A stretch of DNA of 64,000 nt from Anaerolineales bacterium (lineage in GTDB: Bacteria > Chloroflexota > Anaerolineae > Anaerolineales > Villigracilaceae), in NCBI GenBank assembly GCA_014379595.1, contig JACMLM010000069.1, positions 82,693 through 146,692 on the forward strand. Direction: 5' to 3'. Position 1 is the stretch's first letter. The number at the start of each line of letters is the position of its first letter. The notes under the pieces were generated by a model, which was not told the DNA's origin, made no database searches, and saw only the letters and a program-made list of their open reading frames with translations. This document shows, piece by piece, positions 9,257-18,405 of the stretch. The position numbers were made by a program, and so were the translations under genes.

Positions 9257-10177
9257 TTGTTTGAAATACTTTTTCTTGGCACATCCGCTTCCGCGCCTTC
9301 TGCAAAACGCGGGCTTTCAGGTCAGATCGTTTCTCATAATGAGTATCGTTTTCTTATCGATTGCGGCGAAGGGACACAAAGACAGATCCTGCAATCTGGA
9401 ATTGGCTTTAAACGTCTGACGCGTATCTTATTAACGCACGGCCATCTTGACCATATTCTTGGGCTGGGCGGATTACTTTCCACATTCTTAAGATGGGAAG
9501 CTATCGAAGAACTTGAAATTTTCGGCGGGCGCAGTACACTTGACCGCGTGCAAACACTTTTGTATGATGTGGTGCTGCGCGGCAACAAACCTCCCATGCC
9601 TTTAAAGTTGACTGAGATCAAACCTGGTGTTATCTTCGATGAAGATGATTTTACAGTCACTGCATTCCCCGTGACACACCGCGGGCCAGATTGTATGGGA
9701 TATGTTTTTGAAGAAAAAGCACGCCGTCCTTTCCTTTCACAAAAAGCGGATGAACTCGGTGTACCGTTCGGGCCTGAACGCCGTGACCTGGTTGCCGGCA
9801 AGGAAATTATCCTAGCTGATGGCAAACGCATCACTTCAGATGATGTGCTTGGTCCGTGGGAGAAGGGTAGTAAATTCGTCGTTGTGGGGGATGCCGGTAG
9901 AACAGATAACCTGATCGAGGTATGTAAAGATGCGGATGGTCTTGTCATCGAATCCACATATCTGGATGAAGAAGCAGATATGGCAAAGCAATTCTCACAT
10001 TTAACTGCCCGAATGGGTGCGGAACTTGCGTTAAAAGCAGGGGTTAAGAAGCTAATTCTGACGCATATTTCGCGTCGTTACCGTGAAAAAGATGTGATTG
10101 CCGAGGCGCAATCCGTTTTTCCTAATACAGTTGTAGCACGTGATTTTGACAACTATCAAATTAAGAAAGAAATATAA
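9257..10177 (+). CDS. rnz: Ribonuclease Z
   Basis: 306 aa. Starts at TTG 9257, supported by AAGGA 7 nt upstream and by the family N-terminus FEILFLGTSASAPS. The metallo-beta-lactamase zinc motif is LLTHGHLDH (HxHxDH), followed by further ligands in VTHRGP and THISRRY. RNase Z matures tRNA 3' ends, mainly those lacking an encoded CCA. The tRNA-Val in this window has its CCA encoded. It ends 5 bp before pfkA and is likely co-transcribed with it. Confidence 0.94.
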   Translation: MFEILFLGTSASAPSAKRGLSGQIVSHNEYRFLIDCGEGTQRQILQSGIGFKRLTRILLTHGHLDHILGLGGLLSTFLRWEAIEELEIFGGRSTLDRVQTLLYDVVLRGNKPPMPLKLTEIKPGVIFDEDDFTVTAFPVTHRGPDCMGYVFEEKARRPFLSQKADELGVPFGPERRDLVAGKEIILADGKRITSDDVLGPWEKGSKFVVVGDAGRTDNLIEVCKDADGLVIESTYLDEEADMAKQFSHLTARMGAELALKAGVKKLILTHISRRYREKDVIAEAQSVFPNTVVARDFDNYQIKKEI

Positions 10178-10182
10178 ATAAA

Positions 10183-11157
10183 ATGGCAGAAAAATTTACA
10201 ATAGGGGTCTTAACTTCAGGCGGAGACGCACCTGGTATGAACGCAGCTATCCGTGCTGTGGTTCGCACTTCCCTGGCTAATAACATGAACGTCATTGGTA
10301 TTAAGCATGGATACGAGGGCTTGATCAATGGAGAGTTTGAAGCGATGGAGGCACGCGCTGTTGGTAGTATCTTACAGCGTGGTGGAACAGTATTGCTCAC
10401 CAGCCGAAGCAAACGATTCATGGAGGCATCCGGTCAGCGTGATGCCATCCGTAGAATGAATGAGGCAGGCATTGATGCTTTGGTCGTGATCGGGGGCGAA
10501 GGTTCGATGAACGGCGCGTATGCGCTTTCGCAAAAAGGTGTAAAGGTCATTGGCATTCCTGGCAGTATCGACAATGATCTGTGGGGAACAAACATGGCGA
10601 TCGGTACGGATACAGCGATGAATACGATTATGGAGGCCGTGGATAAATTACGCGATACGGCGTCATCGCATCAACGCGCGTTTTTGGTTGAAACCATGGG
10701 GCGCAATTGTGGATATCTTGCCGTGATGGCAGGCATTGTCTGTGGTGCGGAAATGGTCTTGATTCCTGAAGTGCCTGTAACAAGTGAAGAAGTTGCGACA
10801 ACTGTGGAAGATGCTTATCAGCGCGGAAAAACCCATGCGATCATCATCAATGCTGAAGGTTCTGGCATTAGCACTACTGATCTTGCCGAAAAAATTGACA
10901 ACATGGATCTGGGTTTTAAAACACGCATGACCATTCTTGGTCATATTCAACGCGGCGGTTCACCAACTGCATATGACCGTCTGCTTGCTTCGCGAATGGG
11001 AGTGAAAGCTGTAGAAGCATTGGTTGAAGGTACACACGGGGTTATGACCGGACTAAGAGGCAAAGGCATTGATTTTATTCCCCTTGTAGATGTGATCAGC
11101 AACAAGCGCAACGTGAATATGGAGTATTATCATATGGCGAAGGTATTGGCGAGATAA
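10183..11157 (+). CDS. pfkA: 6-phosphofructokinase
   Basis: 324 aa. Motifs: GGDAPGMNAAIRAVV (N-terminal nucleotide site), GGEGSM where the classical form is GGDGS, PGSIDNDLWGT with the catalytic Asp, and HIQRGGSP near the C-terminus. Glycines at the positions equivalent to E. coli G104 and G124 point to ATP rather than pyrophosphate as phosphoryl donor; this is an inference from family knowledge. It commits fructose 6-phosphate to glycolysis. Second gene after rnz, followed by a strong terminator. Confidence 0.94.
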   Translation: MAEKFTIGVLTSGGDAPGMNAAIRAVVRTSLANNMNVIGIKHGYEGLINGEFEAMEARAVGSILQRGGTVLLTSRSKRFMEASGQRDAIRRMNEAGIDALVVIGGEGSMNGAYALSQKGVKVIGIPGSIDNDLWGTNMAIGTDTAMNTIMEAVDKLRDTASSHQRAFLVETMGRNCGYLAVMAGIVCGAEMVLIPEVPVTSEEVATTVEDAYQRGKTHAIIINAEGSGISTTDLAEKIDNMDLGFKTRMTILGHIQRGGSPTAYDRLLASRMGVKAVEALVEGTHGVMTGLRGKGIDFIPLVDVISNKRNVNMEYYHMAKVLAR

Positions 11158-11176
11158 AAGAAATTAATAAGTAAAG

Positions 11177-11213
11177 AAAAAGGCCGTTGGAAATAAATCC
11201 CAACGGCCTTTTT
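11177..11213. terminator. Bidirectional terminator between pfkA and the repeat-protein gene
   Basis: 14-bp stem 11177-11190 with 11200-11213, A-run and T-run on the two sides, shared by two convergent genes. Confidence 0.92.
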
Positions 11214-11242
11214 CTATTTACTTCTCACTTCTTTATAATCAA

Positions 11243-12520
11243 TTATCGACTGCTCATCACTTCACCTACTCCGTGCAAACGCATATCGAGCAATTGCTGG
11301 AGGGTGAGATGTTCGCCATATTTTTGCCTCATCTCGCGGATAAAGCGTGGGGTGACGCGATGAATATTCAATTCAACAAGTTCATCCGTTGGAATGTTAT
11401 CAAAACCTAACTCACGCAACTCGCGCACATACTTTGGATTGACATTGTGAATTCGCATCTCAACTAATTGGTCTGCATCTACATCTTTCAAGCCAGCTTC
11501 TTTCATCTCAGCGATATATCTTGCTGTGACGTTGTGAATGCCCAACTCTATGAGATCGTCAATGTCAAAGTTATTAATCCCAAAATCACGCAAGGCTTTC
11601 AGGAAGTCGGGACTGATATCATGATTGCTTAGTTCTACAAGGTCATCTACATCCAGGTCTTTGAAACCGAATTCGCTCATTTGCGCAATAAACTCAGGGG
11701 AGACATCGTGATTGCTTAATTCAACAAGATCGTCAACATCCAGATCTTTGAATCCGAGTTTTTGTAACTTTGCAATGAACTCGGGAGAAACGTCGTGCTT
11801 GCCTAATTCAACAAGGTCGTCTACATCGAAGTCCTTGAAGCCCATTTTTCTTAGCTCGGCAATATATTTCGGGGACACGCCATGGTTACTCAATTCAATG
11901 AGTTCATCTGTATCCAGATCTTTCAATCCAACTTCCCGCATTTCGTTGATGAATTTGGCAGAGACACCGTGATTGCTTAGCTCGACAAGTTCGTCTACAT
12001 CGAAATCTTTCAAGCCTGCAGCACGTAACTCTGAAATATATTTTGCAGAAACATCATGGATTCCCAATTCAATTAGTTCATCTATATCCAGATCATTGAT
12101 ACCTAGCTCACGTAATCCGCGAATATAACGAGGAGTGATATCGTGAATACGTAAGTTAATCCATTCGCTGACTCCATCTGGCTCCAAACCCAATGCCAGG
12201 ATTTCATTCACGTATTCTGCTGTAATGCGATGTTCGCGCATTTCCTGCACATCGCTTAAAGTGACATGGTCAACACCGGCAGCTTTGAGTGCAGCAAGTA
12301 ACTCAGATGCACGAGCTTCACGCCCGGATGACGAAGAAAGTGGACTGAGCGGTTCCAGAGGTGGAATCGGCGGAATGGGAGGAACAGGCATCAGCGAGTC
12401 TGAAACGAGTTCTTCATCCACTACTTCCAAAGCTCTAAAAAGTTCCTCGCCTTCTGCAGCGGTGATCTTACCTTCTGAGATCATGTCTAAAATCATCATA
12501 CGTTCTTTGGTTCCATTCAT
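11243..12520 (-). CDS. Tandem 29-residue repeat protein with SHOCT-like N-terminus
   Basis: 425 aa. The first 32 residues (LDMISEGKITAAEGEELFRAL) resemble a short SHOCT-like helical hairpin. After a Pro-rich linker, residues from about 120 to the end contain ten tandem repeats of 29 residues of the form (I/N)H.(V/I)(S/T)P.(Y/F)I.E(L/M)R..G, then (L/F)D.D(E/D)L(V/I)EL. The pattern is close to repeats found in BlaR1-associated and other uncharacterised bacterial proteins. The periodicity suggests a helical solenoid binding a partner; the function is unknown. It overlaps the upstream DUF2089 gene by 4 bp (ATGA). Confidence 0.75.
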   Translation of the reverse strand: MNGTKERMMILDMISEGKITAAEGEELFRALEVVDEELVSDSLMPVPPIPPIPPLEPLSPLSSSSGREARASELLAALKAAGVDHVTLSDVQEMREHRITAEYVNEILALGLEPDGVSEWINLRIHDITPRYIRGLRELGINDLDIDELIELGIHDVSAKYISELRAAGLKDFDVDELVELSNHGVSAKFINEMREVGLKDLDTDELIELSNHGVSPKYIAELRKMGFKDFDVDDLVELGKHDVSPEFIAKLQKLGFKDLDVDDLVELSNHDVSPEFIAQMSEFGFKDLDVDDLVELSNHDISPDFLKALRDFGINNFDIDDLIELGIHNVTARYIAEMKEAGLKDVDADQLVEMRIHNVNPKYVRELRELGFDNIPTDELVELNIHRVTPRFIREMRQKYGEHLTLQQLLDMRLHGVGEVMSSR

Positions 12521-12903
12521 GATTTGTCTCCTTTGATTTGTGCGAGCAATTTGGTGGCATCCTGCACGTTGATCTCGCCACGACTCAACTGTGCAAGGAT
12601 TTCCTGCCGTCTTGTGGAAAGATCATCTTCTTTGGGTGCTTCTTCGAATCCCATTTCAGTGATGACCTCATCAAGCTGGCGGCGGATCGCCCAATAAGAT
12701 TCGCCTGTTTCGCGCTCCACTTCTTTGACGTTGCCGCGATTGCGGACGAAGACTTCCAAAAAATGCAGGCTGTCTGGTGAAAGACGGAAGAATGGCGAAA
12801 GTTCGAATTTGCCCACCACGCCTGTGCCACACACAGTGCAGTTGAGTTGCGTGACGACAAGCGGAGATGAACAACTTGGGCAGGATTGAGGTATTAATGG
12901 CAT
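12517..12903 (-). CDS. DUF2089 family protein (zinc ribbon plus HTH-like)
   Basis: 128 aa. The N-terminus has two CxxC pairs (CPSC...CTVC) forming a probable zinc ribbon. The middle part FLEVFVRNRGNVKEVERETGESYWAIRRQLDEVI matches the DUF2089 sigma-like helix-turn-helix, and the C-terminus ends in a short helical hairpin (LAQLSRGEINVQDATKLLAQI). It is likely a transcription factor for its own operon. GGAG precedes the ATG, and a consensus promoter is directly upstream. Confidence 0.85.
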   Translation of the reverse strand: MPLIPQSCPSCSSPLVVTQLNCTVCGTGVVGKFELSPFFRLSPDSLHFLEVFVRNRGNVKEVERETGESYWAIRRQLDEVITEMGFEEAPKEDDLSTRRQEILAQLSRGEINVQDATKLLAQIKGDKS

Positions 12904-12924
12904 TTGGGGTACTCCAATGGCGCT

Positions 12925-12953
12925 ATCTTAGCAAATATTTTTATATTTGTCAA
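12925..12953 (-). promoter_or_regulatory. Promoter of the DUF2089/repeat-protein operon
   Basis: On the minus strand TTGACA (12948-12953), a 17-bp spacer, and TAAGAT (12925-12930), about 22 nt before the ATG at 12903. Confidence 0.8.
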
Positions 12954-13050
12954 TAGTTTTGATGAAAAACAAAATATTTTGGTTTATTACGAATTTATTT
13001 GATTTACAAGAAAGCAGCCACTTTAAGGCGAAAAAAACGTTTTTTAAGAA

Positions 13051-13083
13051 AAATCTCCGAGTTCTTAAAGAACTCGGAGATTT
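13051..13083. terminator. Terminator of the PBP-like gene
   Basis: AAATCTCCGAGTTCTT pairs with AACTCGGAGATTT around a short loop; on the minus strand it is followed by TTTTTCTT. Confidence 0.88.
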
Positions 13084-13085
13084 GA

Positions 13086-15587
13086 TTACTTGATTGTCAC
13101 TTGGATCACTGCCGTATCCACCCTCTGATCTGTTCTTACCACTTGCAGTTGGATCGCATACAAGCCATTTAATCCTTCTGTATCCCATTCGGTCAATACA
13201 CCGCTTTCAATGGGAATTGTAAAATCGCTTCCAAGTTGAATCCATTCCTGCGGATTCAATCCTTTGCCTATTTGCACCCGATAATAAGCAAAGTCATCAC
13301 CTGAGGCTGTACCGATTATTTTTACAACTTTACTTACATCCGCGAACAATTTTGGAGAAGTCATATTTGCAGTTGAATTAATAGGCGGTGCTTGAATTGC
13401 ATCATAAGATGTCGGCGGAATATCAAACCCTGTATTGACTGCCCAATCGCGTGCATATTCGGGGACAAGCATATACACACGCGTTTCAATTAATTCAGGT
13501 GGTGTGAATACTGTAGCAAGTAATCCCGTTTCACGATTGACAGAAAACTCGTGAAATAGATTATCTGCTTGAATCGGCTCACTGCCATTTAAGAAAACAT
13601 CGCTTACCAAATTTGGGCATTCACTAGTAGGCAACATCCCCGATGGGTCACAAACTGTTATGGTAGATACACCTTGCGGAGCAATCCAGCCATTCGCCGG
13701 CGAATTACCAGATACAACTTGCATCAATGCATTCCATAGTACAGAAGGGAATCGGGGCGATACACTTTCATTCGCATCGCGGTCATGCAAACCCGTCCAT
13801 GTGACAACTACGTATGAAGGTGTATATCCAACAACCCATGCATCGAGTCCATTAGTTGTTTGCCCTATCTTCACGCCAGCAGGCCTGCCGATCTCCAACG
13901 TGTTTGATCTGCCAAGCGAAGGCCAGCGTGCGGTCTCATCACTTAATACATGCGTCATCACATATGCCAGAGCAGGAGTTACGATAGGCTGTGCTTGCGG
14001 CAAGGTCCAATCTAATAGTAATGAATGATCCACACCTTCCACACGCAAAACAGTAGCAGGTAAAAATTCATCGGCTATATTCTGCCCAAAATAAATTCCA
14101 TCTTTTCCAAACACACCATATGCGCCTGCCAACTCAAGCATGCTTACATCTGTATCCAACTCCACGCCAAATGACGAAGCAATGCTCGTTACATTCTCAA
14201 TTCCCATTTGCGCCTTCAACGTTTCCACTGGCATCTGATAATCATTTGCTAATGCAATTCGCAAACGGACAGGCCCATGAAAAATTCCGTCAAAGTTTTG
14301 GATGGTTTCTTCACCAGGGATATCCCATGTTAACGAGGCTGGACTCAAGCCTCGAGTGAATCCTGTCAAATAAACAAACGCATCCAAACTTGACCCTGAA
14401 CTGTGTGCGGTCACGAGCGGAGTTTCAACGCCTTGAACAGTTTCGCCAACCACTGCAAGCACTTGACCATTATTTGGATCAAGGATCAACGCACTTGCTG
14501 ATGAGTCAGTCAATGTGATACCAGGAGGTAATGAAGGTAATAAACTGGCTGACGGGCATTCTTGTTCAGGTTCGGCCAGGCCAGCCATGCGCGCTGCATA
14601 GACTTCTGTCACACATGCGGCTTGCTTTTGTAAGTCATAATTTAAAGTGGTGATGATATTTAATCCGCCGCGTTCGATCCGTTCACGTGTGAACTGCGAG
14701 TCTAATTGAGATAAAACCATGTTGACGAAAGCAGGAGCAGGCTCGGGCGGAATCGTTGGGGTCTCTGCTAACGCAGTTATCGTATCCTCATTATTGACAA
14801 TGCCAAGCCCATTCAAAATATGAATCACTTCACGTCCGCGTTGCAATGCAACTTGAGGAGCATCCAATGGATTGAGCGCGGGCGTTTCACTCGTTGCCGC
14901 AAGAATCGCAGACTCGGCCAACGTGAGCTGTTCGGCGGCCTTGCCAAAATAAAGCTGTGACGCAGCTTCAACGCCATACGCATAATTTCCGAAATGCGTG
15001 CTGTTGAGATACCACTCCATGATCTGCGTGCGTCCAAATTGTGACGTGATCTGCGCCGCGAGAATTCTTTCGCGAATGGCACGCCGAAGGGAAGGCGGCT
15101 CGTTATAAAGAATCAAATCACTGACAAGCTGTTGCGCAATCGTTGGATGGCGATCTGGGTTATCGTAACCTTCCAGTGCGTATCCCGAGTGAGACCAAAA
15201 TTGCGGGTCTGCAACTGCAATGACAGCATCAATTAAATTGATAGGGATGTGCTGCGGATTTTGTTCGTTGATGGGAATGTAACGACGCGTTGCGCCAGTG
15301 GGAGAAAAAGTATAAAGTAATTGCAGCGCTGTGCGGTCATAAATGCGCGTGGGTTGAAGCAATAAACCATCAGGTGGATTTAATAAGCGCGGCAGAATTT
15401 CAATCGAAGGAAGGTCGCGTGTGATATCCGCATACGCAAAGGCACTAAGAAAGATCACCGCAGCAAGCAGTAGTGAGATCAATATACCCGCACTTAACAA
15501 CGCCCCACGCGTGCGATTGGAAGATGTACGCTGTTTTTCAAGCCGTCGTTCGCGGCGTGAGCGGAGGATGGGGATAATGGAAGGCAT
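13086..15587 (-). CDS. PBP1-like protein with degenerate catalytic motifs
   Basis: 833 aa. Short basic cytoplasmic tail, one membrane helix (29-52), a GT51 glycosyltransferase-like domain (about 75-260), a transpeptidase-like domain (about 360-640) and a C-terminal domain as in PBP1C-type proteins. The fold-defining strings are preserved (MEWYLNSTHFGNYAYGVEAA; DAWVVGYTP). The GT51 glutamate in the ED..F..H motif is Ala126 (VADPQFWSH). In the transpeptidase, SxxK reads SSLD (399-402), SxN is lost in NDYQ (448-451), and KTG(T/S) reads KIGQ (573-576). It is likely non-catalytic. The promoter is probably leaderless. Confidence 0.85.
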   Translation of the reverse strand: MPSIIPILRSRRERRLEKQRTSSNRTRGALLSAGILISLLLAAVIFLSAFAYADITRDLPSIEILPRLLNPPDGLLLQPTRIYDRTALQLLYTFSPTGATRRYIPINEQNPQHIPINLIDAVIAVADPQFWSHSGYALEGYDNPDRHPTIAQQLVSDLILYNEPPSLRRAIRERILAAQITSQFGRTQIMEWYLNSTHFGNYAYGVEAASQLYFGKAAEQLTLAESAILAATSETPALNPLDAPQVALQRGREVIHILNGLGIVNNEDTITALAETPTIPPEPAPAFVNMVLSQLDSQFTRERIERGGLNIITTLNYDLQKQAACVTEVYAARMAGLAEPEQECPSASLLPSLPPGITLTDSSASALILDPNNGQVLAVVGETVQGVETPLVTAHSSGSSLDAFVYLTGFTRGLSPASLTWDIPGEETIQNFDGIFHGPVRLRIALANDYQMPVETLKAQMGIENVTSIASSFGVELDTDVSMLELAGAYGVFGKDGIYFGQNIADEFLPATVLRVEGVDHSLLLDWTLPQAQPIVTPALAYVMTHVLSDETARWPSLGRSNTLEIGRPAGVKIGQTTNGLDAWVVGYTPSYVVVTWTGLHDRDANESVSPRFPSVLWNALMQVVSGNSPANGWIAPQGVSTITVCDPSGMLPTSECPNLVSDVFLNGSEPIQADNLFHEFSVNRETGLLATVFTPPELIETRVYMLVPEYARDWAVNTGFDIPPTSYDAIQAPPINSTANMTSPKLFADVSKVVKIIGTASGDDFAYYRVQIGKGLNPQEWIQLGSDFTIPIESGVLTEWDTEGLNGLYAIQLQVVRTDQRVDTAVIQVTIK

Positions 15588-15593
15588 GGGGAT

Positions 15594-15640
15594 AGTATAA
15601 AGGTAAACATGTACACCAGTACATGTTTATATGTTTACCT
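15594..15640 (-). promoter_or_regulatory. Leaderless-type -10 box and nested palindrome before the PBP-like gene
   Basis: TATACT (15594-15599, minus strand) lies 6 nt before the ATG at 15587. Directly upstream, 15601-15640 holds a 10-bp inverted repeat at the ends (AGGTAAACAT / ATGTTTACCT) and an inner one, AAACATGTAC / GTACATGTTT. This covers the -35 region, as an operator would. Confidence 0.65.
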
Positions 15641-15649
15641 ATCTAACTA

Positions 15650-16966
15650 CTAATCATTCAAGAGATCAGAAAGAAAATCTAGCAACCCGCCTTTTTCTGT
15701 TTCTTCCTGTTTTTGCATTTTATCTGGAATATCGCTTGCGACAATTCCGCTTTGACCATTGATCAGCACTAGATGCTCACGCCCGTCAAAGGGAAGTTCA
15801 GTCATCCATACAGGTAGTAGATTCAGCTTAAACGAATCAATCATCAAATTCGCAGATGAAGTATGAACGATGCTGACGTTGTGAATCAAATGCGGCAATT
15901 CAGCTTTATATTTTTTATACGCCTGACTGCGCGCATCTAAAGAAGCATCTGCCATGGGCACGTCATAAATTTCCGCAGGCCAGCTTGCCAAAAAGCGGGG
16001 ATCATACGGTTTGATGGATTTCATATCAAAGCTGGGAATCATCTTCACGAAAACCGCCGATGGCTTTCGAGAAGCAGGGAGTGCAAGGTCATCTACCATG
16101 ATCGGATATTGATCATTGATACGAATCACGCTTTGTTCCGAACGTTCTTTAGTCTGAATCATCTCACCCGTGTAATCAATCGCCCCGCCAATGTCAAATG
16201 TCCACAAGGGAAGGTAGAGTCCGCGCGGCAGGTCCACTTTTTTCTCAGGCTTGATGTTATTGCCTGCCACCCAATCAACCAGTAATTTAACAGCACGTTT
16301 CTGATCAAAAGCATGGGGAATGATTCCATCAGGCGCAAGCAGGTCTTTTGTTTTTTCGATGCTTACCACATAGGGCGAGTCGCAATATACACATGAAGCA
16401 GATATTTGTTTGGGCGGCAAAATAAATTCCGCGCCGCACCCATTGCAGTGAAAGACCTGTTCCTGCAACGGCTTGCCATGCCCGCGTGCGGTGGCCATGG
16501 CAACAATAAAATCCTTCTCGTCGGCGGTTTGCACGCCTACTCCAAGAGCCTGATTGCGTGTGCAATATTCGCAAACAAGTCCGTGTCCATCGGGTGCGAA
16601 AGACATCCGTCCCCCGCATTTAGGACACATAAATCTTTGCGCATCGGCATTACGTAATCCTTCGGGCGCGGCAGGTAATTTATTGGGATTAATCACTTCG
16701 TCCGCTTTAAGTTTTCCATCCAGGATCGCAAGTGCACGTCGCGCCCGCGCATGACGCAGATCATGTGAAAGACAATTCTCATAAGCTTTGCGTTTTTCAA
16801 CAGGTTCAACAATAACTTCACCCATCCAAAACCATGCTTCGGCCAGCACCTCATGCGAGCCAGTCATATAAATCGCACGATCAAGATAGCGGCGGGCTGT
16901 ATCTTGATTTCCCGTTTTCGCTTCGATAATTCCAGTACGAAGAAGTTCTTTAGAATAATCTTCCAT
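15650..16966 (-). CDS. Zinc-ribbon protein with TPR-like N-terminus
   Basis: 438 aa. Residues 1-90 look like two TPR-type helical repeats (GIIEAKTGNQDTARRYLDRAI). Two zinc ribbons follow, CPKC...CEYC (about 114-136) and CNGC...CVYC (about 173-195). The C-terminal 240 residues form a domain I do not recognise. There is no signal peptide or clear membrane helix. It starts 3 bp after folP and is therefore in the folP operon. The Cys4 ribbons suggest a nucleic acid or protein-binding scaffold; the function is unknown. Confidence 0.65.
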   Translation of the reverse strand: MEDYSKELLRTGIIEAKTGNQDTARRYLDRAIYMTGSHEVLAEAWFWMGEVIVEPVEKRKAYENCLSHDLRHARARRALAILDGKLKADEVINPNKLPAAPEGLRNADAQRFMCPKCGGRMSFAPDGHGLVCEYCTRNQALGVGVQTADEKDFIVAMATARGHGKPLQEQVFHCNGCGAEFILPPKQISASCVYCDSPYVVSIEKTKDLLAPDGIIPHAFDQKRAVKLLVDWVAGNNIKPEKKVDLPRGLYLPLWTFDIGGAIDYTGEMIQTKERSEQSVIRINDQYPIMVDDLALPASRKPSAVFVKMIPSFDMKSIKPYDPRFLASWPAEIYDVPMADASLDARSQAYKKYKAELPHLIHNVSIVHTSSANLMIDSFKLNLLPVWMTELPFDGREHLVLINGQSGIVASDIPDKMQKQEETEKGGLLDFLSDLLND

Positions 16967-16969
16967 AAA

Positions 16970-17851
16970 TTATTTTCTCACAATCGCATCGGTCATCTTT
17001 GCAACGCGCGCCATTTCCTTCACATCATGTACGCGGATAATATCTGTGCCGCGTGTGATGCCCACTGCAACTGTCGCGGCTGTACCTTCCATGCGTTGGT
17101 CGGCAGGCAAGTCAAGTGTAAATCCAATAAATGATTTGCGGGATGTCCCCAACAAAATGGGATATCCCAACTCACGGATTTCATCCAGTCGATTGATCAA
17201 TTCAAGATTATGTTCACGCGTCTTTCCAAAACCGATACCTGGGTCCAGAACAATATACGACTCAGCAATTCCAGCCTTGCGTGCCAATTCCACACTGTTC
17301 ATTAATTCACTTTTTACATCTTCCATTAAGTTTTTATATTCCGCGCCAATATATGCATTCCCAAATTTCTCGCGGATTTCCAGACTGGCAGGGTTACTTC
17401 GGTTGTGCATAAGAATCACAGGGACATTATATTTGGCTACAACAGACGCGAGTCCATCATCCGCTCGCAAACCCCAAACATCGTTCACAATATGCGCGCC
17501 AGCTTTAATCGCTTCTTCAGCTACCTGTGCTTTATACGTATCAATTGAAATTAAGTTTTCGGGGAAATTTTTATGCAATGCCTGAATAACGGGAATCACA
17601 CGTTCCAACTCTTCATCCGCATTGACAGGTGCAGAACCGGGCCGAGTCGATTCACCGCCCACATCTAAAATATCCGCACCTAATTCGAGAAAACTCCGCG
17701 CCTGCCCCACAGCAGCGTTGACTACATCCCCATTTGACATGATCCCATCACCAGAAAAGCTATCGGGAGTCACATTCAAGATTCCCATTACATACGTGCG
17801 AGAACCCCAGTTGAATGTAAAACTCCCGATCTTAAGAGATGGCGATTTCAT
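16970..17851 (-). CDS. folP: Dihydropteroate synthase
   Basis: 293 aa. Carries both pterin-binding signatures: MGILNVTPDSFSGDG near the N-terminus and LGADILDVGGESTRPGS. Further motifs are SIDTYKAQVAEEAI, GAHIVNDVWG, DPGIGFGKT, LLGTSRKSFIG and the C-terminal RVHDV. It condenses p-aminobenzoate with the pterin pyrophosphate in folate synthesis and is the sulfonamide target. Length is typical. It lies between a STAS-like gene (43 bp upstream) and the zinc-ribbon gene. Confidence 0.96.
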   Translation of the reverse strand: MKSPSLKIGSFTFNWGSRTYVMGILNVTPDSFSGDGIMSNGDVVNAAVGQARSFLELGADILDVGGESTRPGSAPVNADEELERVIPVIQALHKNFPENLISIDTYKAQVAEEAIKAGAHIVNDVWGLRADDGLASVVAKYNVPVILMHNRSNPASLEIREKFGNAYIGAEYKNLMEDVKSELMNSVELARKAGIAESYIVLDPGIGFGKTREHNLELINRLDEIRELGYPILLGTSRKSFIGFTLDLPADQRMEGTAATVAVGITRGTDIIRVHDVKEMARVAKMTDAIVRK

Positions 17852-17894
17852 CCGCTCTTATCTATTTGTGTACTTATGTACGTACTTACTTGTT

Positions 17895-18314
17895 CTATAT
17901 CTGATCCAACGGACGTGCCAGCCATGCCTCAGCTTCGTTGATATCTGTGAATAATTTCAAGGCAGACGCCAGTCCAGTTTCTGCGAGGGCAGCTACATTG
18001 CGAATACCGGCCGCAATTTTTTCATCAGCCACAACCACTGCCACGCGAATATTACGAGCAGATGGGTCACTGTTCGCATCCACTGCTATGCGGATGGCCT
18101 TCTCCGGGATTTCCTTGACGGCACGCAGGTCATATAGATTGCGCGTACGGCGGTCTGCTTCGAGTAAATGCGTCAACGCAAAATCATGCCAATGTTTAAG
18201 AGTAGCTTCTGAAAGATCGGTAAAAGTTAATGTCATACCGCCATCGCCGCGGCGTATCACGGAATAACCAACATCAGCTGCGGGTGTCCAGTTAAGGGGT
18301 TTTGATTCAGTCAT
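17895..18314 (-). CDS. STAS/SpoIIAA-like protein
   Basis: 139 aa from ATG 18314, chosen because AGGAG lies 7 nt upstream. The alternating beta/alpha pattern, with NLYDLRAVKEIPEKAI, RVAVVVADEKIAAGIRNVA and a C-terminal KLFTDINEAEAWL, resembles SpoIIAA-like STAS proteins. Such proteins act in signalling or lipid binding, but no partner kinase is nearby. It is the first gene of the folP operon, with a -10 TATAAT at 18340-18345. Confidence 0.65.
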   Translation of the reverse strand: MTESKPLNWTPAADVGYSVIRRGDGGMTLTFTDLSEATLKHWHDFALTHLLEADRRTRNLYDLRAVKEIPEKAIRIAVDANSDPSARNIRVAVVVADEKIAAGIRNVAALAETGLASALKLFTDINEAEAWLARPLDQI

Positions 18315-18339
18315 AGTATTTCTCCTGTTATTTCTCGTG

Positions 18340-18345
18340 ATTATA
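18340..18345 (-). promoter_or_regulatory. -10 box of the STAS-like/folP operon
   Basis: TATAAT on the minus strand followed by CACG, 25 nt before the ATG at 18314; divergent from the tRNA promoter. Confidence 0.5.
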
Positions 18346-18364
18346 ACGCAAGCGGTAAAAGCAA

Positions 18365-18394
18365 TTTTCAATTTTTAGCATCACATGCTATAAT
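18365..18394 (+). promoter_or_regulatory. Promoter of tRNA-Val
   Basis: TTTTCA (18365-18370), an 18-bp spacer and TATAAT (18389-18394), with the mature tRNA starting 12 nt later. Confidence 0.7.
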
Positions 18395-18405
18395 GCGGTT
18401 CTCCC

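Noticed and set aside
11243..12520. Regular 87-bp periodicity suggestive of a CRISPR or satellite array
   Set aside because: The periodicity is a coding repeat of 29 residues in one open frame; units are not identical and there are no unique spacers.
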